Source: DASYKS01 sp035995205
GTDB taxonomy: Bacteria > Acidobacteriota > Thermoanaerobaculia > Multivoradales > UBA5704
Length of the DNA: 64,000 bases
Reading direction: 5' to 3'
NCBI GenBank assembly: GCA_035995205.1
Contig: DASYKS010000082.1
Location: 15,831 to 79,830, forward strand
Shown here one piece after another: positions 1 through 7,654 of this stretch. The first letter of the stretch is position 1. Every line of letters starts with the position of its first letter. A program made the position numbers and the translations under genes. Under the pieces are notes generated by a model. The model was not told the origin of the DNA, ran no database searches, and saw only the letters and a program-made list of their open reading frames with translations.

Positions 1-2
1 CC

Positions 3-1934
3 GGCTCGCCGACCGCACTACCAGCCCATCCGGGAAGCATGGGCCGCCGCCACTTCCTGATGCTCTTCGACCTCGCGAATTCCGAGCCCAAGGCGATCGT
101 CAAGGCGCGCGAAGCGGCGCACGGTTTGCTCGTCAAGCTCCATCCGAGCGATCTGATCGCGGTCGCGACCTACAGCCCCTCGCAGGGCTCTCAGATCCTC
201 CTCGGCTTCACCTCCGACCGGCGGCAGGTGGAGATCGCGCTCGACACCCTCGGCGTGCCCGAGCTGGTCGAACGTAGCGGCGATCCGCTCGAACTGATGC
301 TCGAGTCGGTCACCGGCAGCTCCGACGGCGGCGTCCAAGCGCCGATCGGTCGCTACGGCGCCATCCTCCTGGACGAGTTGACCCAGCAGCGCGACCGCAA
401 CCGGGTCTCCGATCGGCGCTTCCAGGCCAAGCACCTGTCCGACTACACCCGGTCGCTCGCCGATCTGGGCCAGCTGATGGCCAACGTCAACGGCCGGAAA
501 TACGTCGTGCTCCTCTCCGAGGGGTTCGACAGCTCGCTCCTGGTCGGGACCGAGGAGAACAACGCAGAGTCGACGACCAAGGTCGAGCAGGGCCAATTCT
601 ACCTGGTCGACAATGACGCCCGCTTCGGCGAAACCCGAGGCGCCAATCAGCTCGAACGAATGCTCGAGCAGTTCCGCCGCGCCGATTGCGTGATCCAGGC
701 GGTGGACATTGGCGGCCTGCGCGAGCAGGGTGCGCGCCGGGCCAACGGCCAGGATGCTCTGTTCGCGATGGCCGACCAGACCGGCGGCGAGCTGTTCCGC
801 AACTGGAACGATCTGTCGCAAGCGATGGGCAAGATGCTCGAGCGGACCAGCGTGACCTACTTGGTTTCGTTCCAGCCCCAGGTCGCGCGCGACGGCGCGT
901 ACCATCCGGTCCACGTCGAGCTCGCGAACGTCTCCGGGGCCAAGGTCAGTCATCGCGCCGGCTATTACGCGCCTCTGCCGTTCGGCCAGCGGAATCCGAA
1001 CGCCCGGCGGCTCGATACGGCGGACGCGATCATGAGCGGCCGCGAGGGCGGCGACCTCATGGCGACCGCGCTCGCGCTGCCGTTCCGCGGCACCGGCGGC
1101 AAGGCCTACCTGCCGGTGGTGGTCGAGATCGACGGCCCCTCGCTCTTGCGCGGCATCGACTCGGAATTCCCAACGACCGCTACCAGCGCGGCGACTCCCC
1201 CGGCGACCATCGCAAGCGCTTCCTCTCCCCCTGCCGCTGCCGCCTCGGCCTTGCCGGTCGAGATCTACGCCTATGCGCTGACGCCCGACGGCACGATTGG
1301 CGACTTCTTCAGCCAGACGCTCGGCCTCGACCTCGACAAGGTCGGCGAGAGGATCCGCCAGGGGGGCATCGAATACGTCGGCCATCTCGAATTGGCGGCA
1401 GGCGATTGGTCGCTCCGCGTCCTGGTCCGAAACAGCCGCACCGGCGCCCTGCGGCTCTCGGTCGTGCCGGTGCATGTGCCGGCGTTCGACGAGGGTAAAG
1501 CCTTCCTGCTGTCACCTCTCTTCCCGCACCACGCAACCGAAGAGAGAGGAGCGCTCTTGCTGCGTGAGAGCCCCCGCGGCGAGATGAGCGAAACCCCCTA
1601 TCCGTTCCAAGCCGAAGGGCAACCGTTCGTGCCCGCCGCGACGCCCGTCGCCGCCGCGGGTCAAGCCGCGCGCGTCGCGCTGTTCGCCTGGAATCTGCCC
1701 GCGAGCGACGTGCGGGCACGCGCCCAGGTGCTCGACCCGACCGGCCGCGAGATTCCGGGGGGCAAGCTACGGCTGCTCGGTAGCGAAAGCGCGGCCGGCG
1801 GCGGCGACCTGCTGCTGGCGACTTTCGAGCCGACCGATCTGGCACCCGGCCTTTACCGTCTGCGCGTCCGCCTGACCTTCGGCGAGGGCGTGGAGCCGGT
1901 CGACGCCGAGGCGATACCGTTCGAGGTGCGGTGA
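3..1934 (+). CDS. VWFA-related domain protein, 5' end outside window
   Basis: This is a von Willebrand factor A-like protein of the kind common in Acidobacteriota, usually secreted or periplasmic and of unknown role. The A domain begins at the visible Met (position 39) with RRHFLMLFDLANSEP, where the strand and degenerate MIDAS Asp should lie. It runs to about residue 290 with TGGELFRNWNDL and VTYLVSFQP, both typical of the family. The remaining ~340 residues form an Ala/Pro-rich linker and a beta-rich region. The frame stays open upstream of position 39 to the window edge, and family members carry a signal peptide plus roughly 100 more residues before this point, so I read it as 5'-truncated. 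Its stop overlaps the next start by 4 bases, so the two are probably translationally coupled. The physiological role is unknown. Confidence 0.8.
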   Translation, partial: GSPTALPAHPGSMGRRHFLMLFDLANSEPKAIVKAREAAHGLLVKLHPSDLIAVATYSPSQGSQILLGFTSDRRQVEIALDTLGVPELVERSGDPLELMLESVTGSSDGGVQAPIGRYGAILLDELTQQRDRNRVSDRRFQAKHLSDYTRSLADLGQLMANVNGRKYVVLLSEGFDSSLLVGTEENNAESTTKVEQGQFYLVDNDARFGETRGANQLERMLEQFRRADCVIQAVDIGGLREQGARRANGQDALFAMADQTGGELFRNWNDLSQAMGKMLERTSVTYLVSFQPQVARDGAYHPVHVELANVSGAKVSHRAGYYAPLPFGQRNPNARRLDTADAIMSGREGGDLMATALALPFRGTGGKAYLPVVVEIDGPSLLRGIDSEFPTTATSAATPPATIASASSPPAAAASALPVEIYAYALTPDGTIGDFFSQTLGLDLDKVGERIRQGGIEYVGHLELAAGDWSLRVLVRNSRTGALRLSVVPVHVPAFDEGKAFLLSPLFPHHATEERGALLLRESPRGEMSETPYPFQAEGQPFVPAATPVAAAGQAARVALFAWNLPASDVRARAQVLDPTGREIPGGKLRLLGSESAAGGGDLLLATFEPTDLAPGLYRLRVRLTFGEGVEPVDAEAIPFEVR

Positions 1935-3118
1935 GCGAGATCCGCTTCCGCCTTCTGCCAGGCCGCGAGAAACCGATTCTCGACGGCCACCCCTGGCTGT
2001 TTTCGGGCGCGATCGCTTCCGCCTCCGGTCCAGAGGATGCCCCCGTCGCGCGGGTCTTCGCTTCGGACGGCCGCATGCTCGGCATCGGCTTCCACAGCCC
2101 GCAGTCGCAGATCCGCGCCCGGCTGATTCCGTCGCCGGTCGGTGCCACGCGGCCGGCCGCGATCGATCGCGCGTTCTTCGCCGAGCGGCTCGCCGAAGCC
2201 GCGGTGCTCCGGCGCGCCGTCGTTTCCCCCGACACGACCGGCTACCGGGTCTTGAATGCCGAGGGGGACGGCGTACCGGGATGGACGGTCGATCGCTTCG
2301 CCGACGTGCTGGTCAGCCAGATCACGGTCGGAGGTCTGGAAACGCTCCGCGCCGAAGCCTACGCGGCGCTTGCTGAAGCGTTTCCCGGCCTGCCGATCCT
2401 GCAAGTCAACGACCTGCCGGCGCGCAAAGGGGAAGGGCTCACGCTTCTCGACGAGGTCATCGCGGGCGAGCCACCGGCCGAGGCGGAGTTTCTGGAATCC
2501 AGCCTGCGCTTCTCGGCCGATCTCGACGCAGGACAGAAGACTGGGTTCTACTGCGACCAACGCGAAAATCGCCGCCGCGTCTCCCGCTACGCCGCGGGGC
2601 GCAGCGTGCTCGATCTGTTCGCCCACACGGGCGCCTTCGGCCTCTACGCCCTCGCGGGAGGCGCCGCTCAAGTGATCCACGTCGAGTCCTCCCCCAAAGC
2701 GATCGAGCGCGGCCAACGGCTGTACGAAGCGAACGGCTACGCCGCCGACCGAGGAGAGTGGGTGAAGGCGAACGTGTTCGAAGACCTGCGCGCGAGAACC
2801 GATCGCTACGACCTGGTGATCTGCGACCCGCCCCCCTTGGTCCGCAAACGCCAGGATCTCGACGCCGCCGCCCGCGCCTACAAAGATCTGAACCGCCTCG
2901 CCTTCCAACGCACCGCGCCGGGCGGCCTGCTCTTCACCTTCTCCTGCAGCGGCGCGGTCGACACGAAGCTCTTCCGCCAGATTCTCTTTGCCGCCGCCGT
3001 CGAGGCCGGAGTGAGGGTAGCCCTTCTAGAGCCCCTGGCCGCGGCGCCCGACCACCCGGTTTCGATCGCCCACCCGCAGGGCGAGTATTTGAAGGGGTGG
3101 ATGGCGATGGTGCGGTAA
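1931..3118 (+). CDS. class I SAM-dependent rRNA methyltransferase (RlmI-like)
   Basis: A 395-residue protein with the architecture of the RlmI/YccW family of 23S rRNA cytosine-C5 methyltransferases. It has an N-terminal PUA RNA-binding domain (about residues 1-75, with RLLPGREKPILDGHPWLFSGAI), a central linker, and a Rossmann methyltransferase domain. The conserved CDQRENRR motif, the SAM-binding DLFAHTGAFGLYAL motif and a CDPPPL catalytic-loop motif are visible. The start is GTG overlapping the upstream stop by 4 bases. Length matches the family (about 390-400). Substrate position (C1962-like) is inferred from the family only. Confidence 0.88.
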   Translation: MSEIRFRLLPGREKPILDGHPWLFSGAIASASGPEDAPVARVFASDGRMLGIGFHSPQSQIRARLIPSPVGATRPAAIDRAFFAERLAEAAVLRRAVVSPDTTGYRVLNAEGDGVPGWTVDRFADVLVSQITVGGLETLRAEAYAALAEAFPGLPILQVNDLPARKGEGLTLLDEVIAGEPPAEAEFLESSLRFSADLDAGQKTGFYCDQRENRRRVSRYAAGRSVLDLFAHTGAFGLYALAGGAAQVIHVESSPKAIERGQRLYEANGYAADRGEWVKANVFEDLRARTDRYDLVICDPPPLVRKRQDLDAAARAYKDLNRLAFQRTAPGGLLFTFSCSGAVDTKLFRQILFAAAVEAGVRVALLEPLAAAPDHPVSIAHPQGEYLKGWMAMVR

Positions 3119-3169
3119 AAGGCAGAATCCGGCCCATCCACGCTTAAGTGTTAACGTTTAGTCCAACCC

Positions 3170-3451
3170 ATGAACCTGGTGTTTACCTGGGACCCGAGGA
3201 AAGCGGAGCGAAACCTTGCCAAGCACGGAGTGAGCTTCGCGGAAGCTATTACGGTCTTCGTCGATCCTCTTTCGCGGATCTTCGACGACCCCGAGCACTC
3301 CTCCCAGGAAGTTCGGGAGTTCGTCATCGGACATTCGGGCCGCCAGAGGCTCCTGGTGGTATCTTTCACCCAGCGCGAGCGCCAGGTCCGCTTGATCGGA
3401 GCGAGATCGGCGACCGCTCACGAGAAGCGCGACTATGAAGAAAGTAGATGA
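3170..3451 (+). CDS. brnT: BrnT family toxin
   Basis: A 93-residue protein matching the BrnT RNase toxin family of type II toxin-antitoxin systems. It opens with FTWDPRKAERNLAKHGVSF, the hallmark 'W D..K...N..KHGVSF' segment. It continues with the conserved Phe/Asp 'FVDPLSRIFDD' and ends with RLIGARSATAHEKRDYEE, matching the family's 'RIISAR.a...Er..Ye'. Known family members cleave RNA and are neutralised by a BrnA antitoxin encoded just downstream. Here the next gene overlaps by 17 bases and fits that role. No strong ribosome-binding site precedes the ATG. Confidence 0.9.
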   Translation: MNLVFTWDPRKAERNLAKHGVSFAEAITVFVDPLSRIFDDPEHSSQEVREFVIGHSGRQRLLVVSFTQRERQVRLIGARSATAHEKRDYEESR

Positions 3452-3677
3452 AGCCGAGGACGACCTTCGAGCCGAGTACCGGTTCGACTACTCGACCGCC
3501 CGTCCCAATCGATTCGCTGAGGATATGGGTCTAGGTGCCTTAGCGGTCGTCCTTGACCCCGACGTCGCCGCCGTCTTCCGCTCGTCGGAGGCGGTTAATC
3601 AGTTGCTGCGCTCCGTGATCTCGGCGCTTCCCGAGTCGACCCTCGCGCCCGAGCCCAGGAAACGACGCGCCAGTTGA
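3435..3677 (+). CDS. brnA: BrnA-like antitoxin
   Basis: An 80-residue protein starting inside the end of brnT. The N-terminal part has an 'EYRFDYSTARPNRFA' segment that recalls the 'YdFS.g..rGkya' toxin-contact stretch of short antitoxins. It then has VVLDPDVAAVFRSSEAVNQLLRSVI, a ribbon-helix-helix-like stretch typical of BrnA/CopG-type antitoxins ('V.LdpDV...F....vN..LR..'). Position and overlap with brnT support the antitoxin role. It would be expected to autorepress the pair through DNA binding (family knowledge). Confidence 0.8.
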   Translation: MKKVDEAEDDLRAEYRFDYSTARPNRFAEDMGLGALAVVLDPDVAAVFRSSEAVNQLLRSVISALPESTLAPEPRKRRAS

Positions 3678-3723
3678 CCCGCCTGACTGCGGGCCGTCTC
3701 AGGCATAGGTTCACACCCATAAC

Positions 3724-3742
3724 GGAACAACCTCCTTGTTCC
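3724..3742. terminator. short perfect inverted repeat between convergent genes
   Basis: GGAACAA and TTGTTCC form a perfect 7-bp stem around a 5-base loop in the gap between brnA and the convergent gene at 3787-4413. It may help end transcription, but no T-run follows on either strand, so this is weak. Confidence 0.3.
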
Positions 3743-3786
3743 GATCAGGCGCTCGCAGGCCACGAAATGTTTCACCTGCTAAAAAA

Positions 3787-4413
3787 TTACGTCACCTCCT
3801 GAAGATGGCCGAATTGGGTGTCGTAGGTGCGCAAATGGCGAAAGCGAATCACCGCGGCATCTTCGACCTCGCCGTGGAAGATCGCGTTGTGCCACCAGAC
3901 GTTGTCGTAGACCGGTCCCTTGCGATGGACCTCGGCTTGGCAATCGAGCTGTAGGCAGCGGCTGCGGCCGATTTCGCTCCGGTCGTCGAGATTGAAGACG
4001 TAGAACACGAGCTGGCAGCGGGGATCGGCGGAAAGCGCGCGAAACAGCGGGGAGTCGTTGGAGGTCAAAGTGGTCAGGCTCCCGGAATCGAAGTCCGCCT
4101 CGTCCCGGTAATACCCCTTCAGGTATTTGATCCCCCGGTCATACAGCTCGCGCGAGCCCGCGGCCACGTAGTTTTGGTACAGCGCGCGAAAATCCTCCGT
4201 CTTCGCCGCCAGGGTATCGGGATGCGGCAAGACGCCGCAGATGATCGAGTGCGTGGTGACCGACAGGGGAAAACCGGGCCGGCGCACGGTGAGCAAGGGA
4301 GCGACTCCCACGTGCGGCGCCCCGCCGCGTTCCGCCATGGTATGGGCACGCAAGCGGATCTGCCAGCGCAGAAAATCGGGCGATAACGGTTGCGGGGACC
4401 AGTTCGAGAGCAC
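3787..4413 (-). CDS. conserved-looking hypothetical protein, last gene of haem-uptake operon
   Basis: A predicted 208-residue soluble protein of unknown function. I chose GTG at 4413 because a GGAGG lies about 7 bases upstream; the frame stays open further upstream but without a better start. No signal peptide or membrane segment is visible. The sequence is rich in aromatic and charged residues (NWSPQPLSPDFLRWQIRLRA, KYLKGYYRDEADFDSGSLTT, YVFNLDDR, DNVWWHNAIFHGEVEDA), unlike a random frame. It begins 40 bases after the stop of the haem ABC ATPase on the same strand, so it is probably co-transcribed and could have a role in iron or haem handling. That is inference from context; I do not recognise the family. 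Confidence 0.7.
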   Translation of the reverse strand: MLSNWSPQPLSPDFLRWQIRLRAHTMAERGGAPHVGVAPLLTVRRPGFPLSVTTHSIICGVLPHPDTLAAKTEDFRALYQNYVAAGSRELYDRGIKYLKGYYRDEADFDSGSLTTLTSNDSPLFRALSADPRCQLVFYVFNLDDRSEIGRSRCLQLDCQAEVHRKGPVYDNVWWHNAIFHGEVEDAAVIRFRHLRTYDTQFGHLQEVT

Positions 4414-4453
4414 GGCGGAACCTCCGGACGGTAGGTTGAGCGGATTGTAGGGG

Positions 4454-5263
4454 CTAGAGGTGACGGAGCGCGTCGGCGGGACCGAGAACTCGCACCGCCG
4501 CGCCTCGATCGGTCCAATGAAACGAGCCGTCGACGCCAAAGACGTCGCGCAAAAGGTCGGTATCGAACAACGCGCGCGGCGGTCCTGTGGCGTAGAGCCG
4601 GCCGCGAAGAATCACGGCGACTCGATCGGCGACCGTCGCGCGGTCGAGGTCGTGCAAGACCACCGCGACCCCTGTTCCGCGCTCGCGGGGGATCCTCTGC
4701 AGCAGCTCCCAGATCTCCGCCGCGGCACGCAGGTCGAGCGCCGCGAGCGGCTCGTCGAGCAGCAGGTAGACGGCCCTCTGGGCGAGGACCATCGCAAGCC
4801 AGGCGCGGCGGCGCTCCCCTCCGGAGAGGGTCTCGATCGTTCGCCGCCGGAGCGAGGAAAGATCGGTCCATTCGATCGCTTCCGAGATCGCGTCGGCGTC
4901 CTCGCGCGAAGGCCCCGAAAAAGCGCGCCGGTGCGCCGTGCGCCCGCAGGCGACCAACCGCTCGACGGTGAGTCCCTCGGGCGCTTCGGGCGCTTGGGGC
5001 AAACGGCCGACACGTCGAGCGAACGCGCGGGAAGACAGCTCCGCCGCCGGCCGGTCTTCAAGCCGAACGCCGCCGGAGCGCGCCACGAGCTGGCGGGCGA
5101 GACCCGCCAGGAGCGTCGACTTGCCGGAGCCGTTGGGGCCGACGATCGCGAGCAACTCGCCGCGGCGAACTTCGAGCGTCACCCCGCGGAGCGCCTCCCG
5201 ATCCGCGCGCGGATGACGGAGCGAGAGAGCGTCGGCGAAGAGCCCCGAAACTTGTTCGATCAT
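4454..5263 (-). CDS. haem/iron-type ABC transporter ATP-binding protein
   Basis: A 269-residue ATPase of the FecE/HmuV/BtuD group that powers import of haem, siderophore or B12. Walker A is GPNGSGKST, the signature is LSGGERRRAWLAM, and Walker B is VYLLLDEPLAALD, followed by an H-loop VVLHDLDRA. ATG at 5263 is the start because it overlaps the permease stop in an ATGA, like every other junction in this operon. The longer upstream reading is antisense-like Arg-rich sequence. With its neighbours it makes a complete haem-type importer (HmuV-like by context). Confidence 0.93.
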   Translation of the reverse strand: MIEQVSGLFADALSLRHPRADREALRGVTLEVRRGELLAIVGPNGSGKSTLLAGLARQLVARSGGVRLEDRPAAELSSRAFARRVGRLPQAPEAPEGLTVERLVACGRTAHRRAFSGPSREDADAISEAIEWTDLSSLRRRTIETLSGGERRRAWLAMVLAQRAVYLLLDEPLAALDLRAAAEIWELLQRIPRERGTGVAVVLHDLDRATVADRVAVILRGRLYATGPPRALFDTDLLRDVFGVDGSFHWTDRGAAVRVLGPADALRHL

Positions 5264-6285
5264 GGAGTTCTCCGCCAGATCAGAAAGAGAAAATAGGGTG
5301 CGCCGACCGCTGCGAGCAGAGCGCCCACGGGCAGCTCGATCGGCGCCGCGACGGTTCGGGCGAGCAGATCGGCCACACCCACCAGCAGGGCGCCGACCAC
5401 GGCGCTGGTCGGCAGCCAAAAGCGGAGGTCTGGACCGGTCGAACGGCGAACCCAGTTGGGCACCACCAGGCCGACGAAGCCGATCAACCCGCCGGCCGCA
5501 ACGGCGGAGCTGGCAAACAGCGCGGCGAGCGCCGCGGCGCCGAAGCGGGCGCGCCGTACGGCGAGGCCGACACCCGCTGCCGAATCGTCATCCAGAGCGA
5601 GCAGGTTGAGCGGCCGGAGCGCGAGCGCCGCGAGCAGCCCGGCGAGCGCGGCTCCTACGGCCACGAAGCCCGCCTCCCGCCAGCCGGCCGCGGCGAGCGA
5701 ACCGACGGTGAAGGCGACGAATGCGGGCGCCCGGTCGGCGAAGAAGAAGGTGAGTAGCGCGATCGCCGAGAAGCTGAGCGCCTGGAGCGCCACGCCGGAG
5801 AGGATCAGCCGGAGCGGGCTGCCCCCCGGTCCGCCCGCGAAGGCGAGCGCGAGGGTGATCCCCACGACCGCGAGCGCGCCGCCGAAAGCGAAGAATGGCA
5901 GTAGGAGCGTCGCTTCCGGCGCAAAGATCAAAGCGGCCACGGCGGCGGCACCGGCGCCGCCTGAGACTCCCAGCAGACTCGGATCGGCGAGCGGATTCCT
6001 GACCATCGTTTGGGTCAGCACACCGGCCGCCGCGAGCGAAGCGCCCACGAGAAAACCGGCGACCACCCGCGCCAACCGGACGTCGAAGACGACCCGGTGG
6101 AGCGGATGGCCGGATTGAACCAGCGCGGCGGGCAGATCGCGCCAGGGGACTTCGACCGCGCCGCGCGAGACCGAGAGAGCCGCGAGCAGCGGCAGCAAGA
6201 GGGCGAGACCGAAAGGCAACAGCCGGTGCCGGCGGATCGCCTCGCCCCACATGCGAAGGCGCGCGAGTGCGACCCTGAAGGTCAC
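5260..6285 (-). CDS. FecCD-family ABC transporter permease (haem/iron)
   Basis: A 341-residue polytopic inner-membrane protein of the FecCD/BtuC/HmuU family, normally about 330-350 residues with ten helices per subunit. The family motif RLARVVAGFLVGASLAAAG is followed by QTMVRNPLADPSLLGVSGGA, a near-perfect match to the conserved 'RNPLADP.lLGvs.GA' stretch. The late GGLIGFVGLVVP motif that contacts the ATPase is also present. It overlaps the binding-protein gene by 4 bases upstream and the ATPase gene by 4 bases downstream. Confidence 0.93.
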   Translation of the reverse strand: MTFRVALARLRMWGEAIRRHRLLPFGLALLLPLLAALSVSRGAVEVPWRDLPAALVQSGHPLHRVVFDVRLARVVAGFLVGASLAAAGVLTQTMVRNPLADPSLLGVSGGAGAAAVAALIFAPEATLLLPFFAFGGALAVVGITLALAFAGGPGGSPLRLILSGVALQALSFSAIALLTFFFADRAPAFVAFTVGSLAAAGWREAGFVAVGAALAGLLAALALRPLNLLALDDDSAAGVGLAVRRARFGAAALAALFASSAVAAGGLIGFVGLVVPNWVRRSTGPDLRFWLPTSAVVGALLVGVADLLARTVAAPIELPVGALLAAVGAPYFLFLIWRRTP

Positions 6286-7199
6286 CGTCCGCCCGCCGCC
6301 CCGGCCTTTACGGATCGGGCCGGCGCCTCGGCCGCAATCTCCTGAAGCGCATGTGCAGCGCGGCCCATATCGAGCCCCGGATTGCCGGCGAAGAGCGCCG
6401 GATCGAGAGTCCGGATGGTCACCGGTCCGGTGTCTTTCTCGGTTCCGATCAAGCGCGCGAACCGTTCCCGGAACGCCTTTTCGAGCGCCGCCGCATCGCC
6501 ATGGGCGAGCAGAAGCGCGATGCGCGGATGAAACGACGTGAGCAGCTCGGGGCTGACCTCGACGTACCCCGGAATCGCCTCTCCCCCCGCCGGCCAGGAG
6601 GGGATCGAGCTCTTGAACCCGAGCTGGCGCAGGAGATCGCCCAGCCAGGTCCGCTCGGTGATGAACAAGAAGCTCCCCGGCGCCCCGAACAGCGGCAGCG
6701 TTTCGACCGGCCGCGCGAGCCGGGCGGCCGCGATCTCGCGGCGGGCCTGGGCGATCCGTGCCGCGATCGCCTTTTCAGCTGCGGCCCCGCCGATCTTTTG
6801 CGCGACCCGGAGCAGGCCGGCGAAGGTCGAATCGACCGAGCCGCCGTCGATCGACATCACCTCGCCACCGATCTCTTGGAGGCGCGGCACGAGCGCGGCG
6901 TGCAACCGCCGGTCGATCACGGTGATCTCCGGACGGAGCGAAGCGAGCGTCTCGAAGCTCGGAGTGTGGGCGCTGCCGAGGTCGGTCGCCCCCGCCGGCA
7001 GGGACGCCCCGGGCGAGCGCCGAACCGAACCGACGACCAAGACCCGCCCGGGCAGCTGAGCGAACGCCTCGGCGACGTAAGGCAGAAGCGTCGCGAGCCG
7101 CACCGGACGAGCCGCGGCGCGGGCCGGAAAGGCATTCCCCAGGACGATCGAGCAGACGATCGCCAGGCCGAACCGGAGCAAAATGCCGCAGCGCATCAT
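6282..7199 (-). CDS. haem/cobalamin-type ABC substrate-binding protein
   Basis: A 305-residue periplasmic binding protein of the class III (BtuF/HmuT/FhuD) fold. The N-terminus is a clear signal peptide (hydrophobic segment about residues 8-25, cleavage near ARAAA). The mature part has VGSVRRSP, the 'lGsahtpSFE.l.sLrPe.tVID' hinge region and a long linking helix with many Arg/Ala residues. Its place between a HutX-like gene and the permease, with 4-base overlaps on both sides, supports haem delivery to the permease (HmuT-like). Cobalamin remains possible, but no corrinoid genes lie nearby. Confidence 0.87.
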   Translation of the reverse strand: MMRCGILLRFGLAIVCSIVLGNAFPARAAARPVRLATLLPYVAEAFAQLPGRVLVVGSVRRSPGASLPAGATDLGSAHTPSFETLASLRPEITVIDRRLHAALVPRLQEIGGEVMSIDGGSVDSTFAGLLRVAQKIGGAAAEKAIAARIAQARREIAAARLARPVETLPLFGAPGSFLFITERTWLGDLLRQLGFKSSIPSWPAGGEAIPGYVEVSPELLTSFHPRIALLLAHGDAAALEKAFRERFARLIGTEKDTGPVTIRTLDPALFAGNPGLDMGRAAHALQEIAAEAPARSVKAGAAGGR

Positions 7200-7654
7200 G
7201 CGCCGGCCTCCTCGACCACCAGCTCGCGCCCGCCGTCGAACACTTCCCGCAGACCGCCGAAGCGCTCGAACCGCTCGGAGGACCAGGGTTCGCCCGACGG
7301 GCGGTGGAGATAGATCGCGAAACTGGGCACCGCCTCGGGGGCAGTGCCCAGCTCCAGGTAGAGCACCTGCCGTCCGGAGCGCTCGTGAATCTCGTCACGG
7401 GTGCGGGCGAAGCGAATGGCGCCGAGGTCGATATGCCAGTGGTACCCCTCGGTCATGGCGTTCAGCCACCCTCCGGCGATCCCGAAGCCGCGAATTCGGC
7501 AAATGCACTCGAACACACTGCCCGGGGTGGTGACGATCACCCGCAGATCGCCGAGGTCTACCAGTTCCCCGAACAGGCGCGCGAGCGTCCAGGGCGGCCC
7601 TTCCTGCGGGGAGGAAACGCCGGCCGCCGATTCCTGTACGTCGGTTCCGCTCAT
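7196..7654 (-). CDS. HutX/ChuX/HemS-like haem utilisation protein
   Basis: A 152-residue cytoplasmic protein. The region from about residue 33 (LGDLRVIVTTPGSVFEC) through WHIDLGAIRFA (73-83) to SFAIYLHRPSGEPW and ERFERFGGLREVF follows the pattern of the HutX/ChuX haem-carrier fold. That pattern is a 'Gdv.li..n....Ef.g' strand, an 'lhgHi....i..i.Fv' helix-strand, then 'a.fKiyVgRD...el...q..rF..L'. The ATG at 7654 overlaps the receptor stop (ATGA). Sequence identity to known members looks low and the K/R of the family's 'KIYVGRD' is not retained, so I assign it by pattern and by position inside a haem-type import operon. Proposed role: binding or insertion of imported haem. Confidence 0.65.
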   Translation of the reverse strand: MSGTDVQESAAGVSSPQEGPPWTLARLFGELVDLGDLRVIVTTPGSVFECICRIRGFGIAGGWLNAMTEGYHWHIDLGAIRFARTRDEIHERSGRQVLYLELGTAPEAVPSFAIYLHRPSGEPWSSERFERFGGLREVFDGGRELVVEEAGA

